From: Planctomycetota bacterium
GTDB lineage: Bacteria > Planctomycetota > Phycisphaerae > SM23-33
Length of the DNA stretch: 36,429 bases
Direction of reading: 5' to 3'
Assembly: GCA_030635145.1 (NCBI GenBank)
Contig: DAOVZK010000018.1
Coordinates: 1-36,429 of the forward strand
How positions within the stretch are numbered: position 1 is the first letter of the stretch; each line of letters begins with the position of its first letter. Below the pieces are notes generated by a model. It was not told where the DNA came from, did no database searches, and saw only the letters and a program-made list of their open reading frames with translations. The translations under genes and the position numbers were made by a program. Below are positions 33,402-36,429 of this stretch, in pieces.

Positions 33402-33800
33402 GTGAAGAATTTCCAAATTACAATTTTCAATTTTCAAATTCCAATTGGAAATTGAAATTTGCCCGGTTTTACTGGGTTAAAACAACCATCGAAAAGAAAA
33501 GTAAAAAAAAGCTTTTTTGTTCTTGCCGAGCATACAATAAATTGGTACAAACTAAAATTCTACGCTTGACCCAATTCAAAAAGGTCAAACGTGTAATATC
33601 TCCGAGCTGCTGAGGGCAGGAGAGGTCAGAAGCGAAGCCCTACGGGGCCAGTTGACGGCCGCGATATATTTTTGACAAATTCATAGAGTTGTGTTTTTTC
33701 TGTCTAGAATATGAAAAGAATGAATTATGAATACGAGCGAAGCTTGAGGCGGCTTGTTCATATGAGTTCGGGTCTTTCACAAGAGGCCCGCGACAAATGT
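33402..33800. other. spacer between tRNA-Ala and 23S rRNA
   Basis: The first 60 bp repeat the AATTTTCAA palindrome of the preceding spacer. The rest is non-coding. A TTGACA at about 33673-33678 has no well-spaced -10, so I do not call a promoter. The last 100 bp before 33801 probably form the 5' half of the 23S processing stem. Confidence 0.5.

Positions 33801-36429
<2,629 letters not shown>

Noticed and set aside
33673-33709. Second promoter directly in front of 23S (TTGACA at about 33673)
   Set aside because: The best -10 (TAGAAT) is about 26-27 bp away and the 17-bp position is TTTTTC, so the spacing does not fit.

Overview
The window looks like a chromosomal segment of a planctomycete, most likely of the Phycisphaerae or a relative. 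This rests on gene content and organisation, not on a database match. A tRNA-Ile/tRNA-Ala/23S rRNA unit carries no 16S gene in front of it. Shine-Dalgarno sequences are inconsistent. A large block of SPFH (band 7) genes sits with an ABC exporter. McsA/McsB occur without CtsR or ClpC next to them. A stand-alone TrpB2-type enzyme is present, and the intergenic DNA is full of short palindromic repeats.

Layout. 1-382: repeat-rich non-coding DNA. 383-4599: a radical SAM/SPASM protein in a two-gene unit behind an exported TPR protein with a degenerate trypsin-like domain, divergent from an exported HEAT-like protein. 4828-6624: lepA, followed by a 165-bp hairpin element that resembles a MITE. 6842-8396: a small membrane protein and a deoxyhypusine-synthase-like protein. 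8397-9652: 1.25 kb of repeats enclosing a candidate small structured RNA with its own promoter and terminator. 9653-19443 (minus): a six-gene operon-like block encoding three SPFH proteins, an ABC ATPase, an ABC-2 permease with a large inserted domain, and a 681-aa membrane-anchored protein. A second permease (19575-20990) is read divergently from its head. 21048-23078: a P1B heavy-metal ATPase. 23436-24985: mcsA-mcsB. 25240-29237: a TIM-barrel isomerase-like protein, a lipoprotein and two glycosyltransferases. 29435-29569: rpmH (L34), with a clear terminator. 29907-32649: a CYTH protein, a GNAT acetyltransferase and TrpB2. 32986-36429: a promoter, tRNA-Ile(GAU), tRNA-Ala(UGC) and a 23S rRNA that runs off the end.

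How the genes fit together. The most system-like region is 9653-20990. One ABC ATPase, two homologous permeases, a membrane-anchored partner and three SPFH scaffolds are packed around a single divergent promoter region. My inference is a membrane-microdomain-organised ABC export or remodelling complex. McsA and McsB form a translationally coupled arginine-kinase pair, but their usual repressor and unfoldase are not adjacent. The rest is ordinary housekeeping or poorly characterised genes. The intergenic DNA holds at least five families of palindromic repeats, several of them placed immediately behind stop codons.
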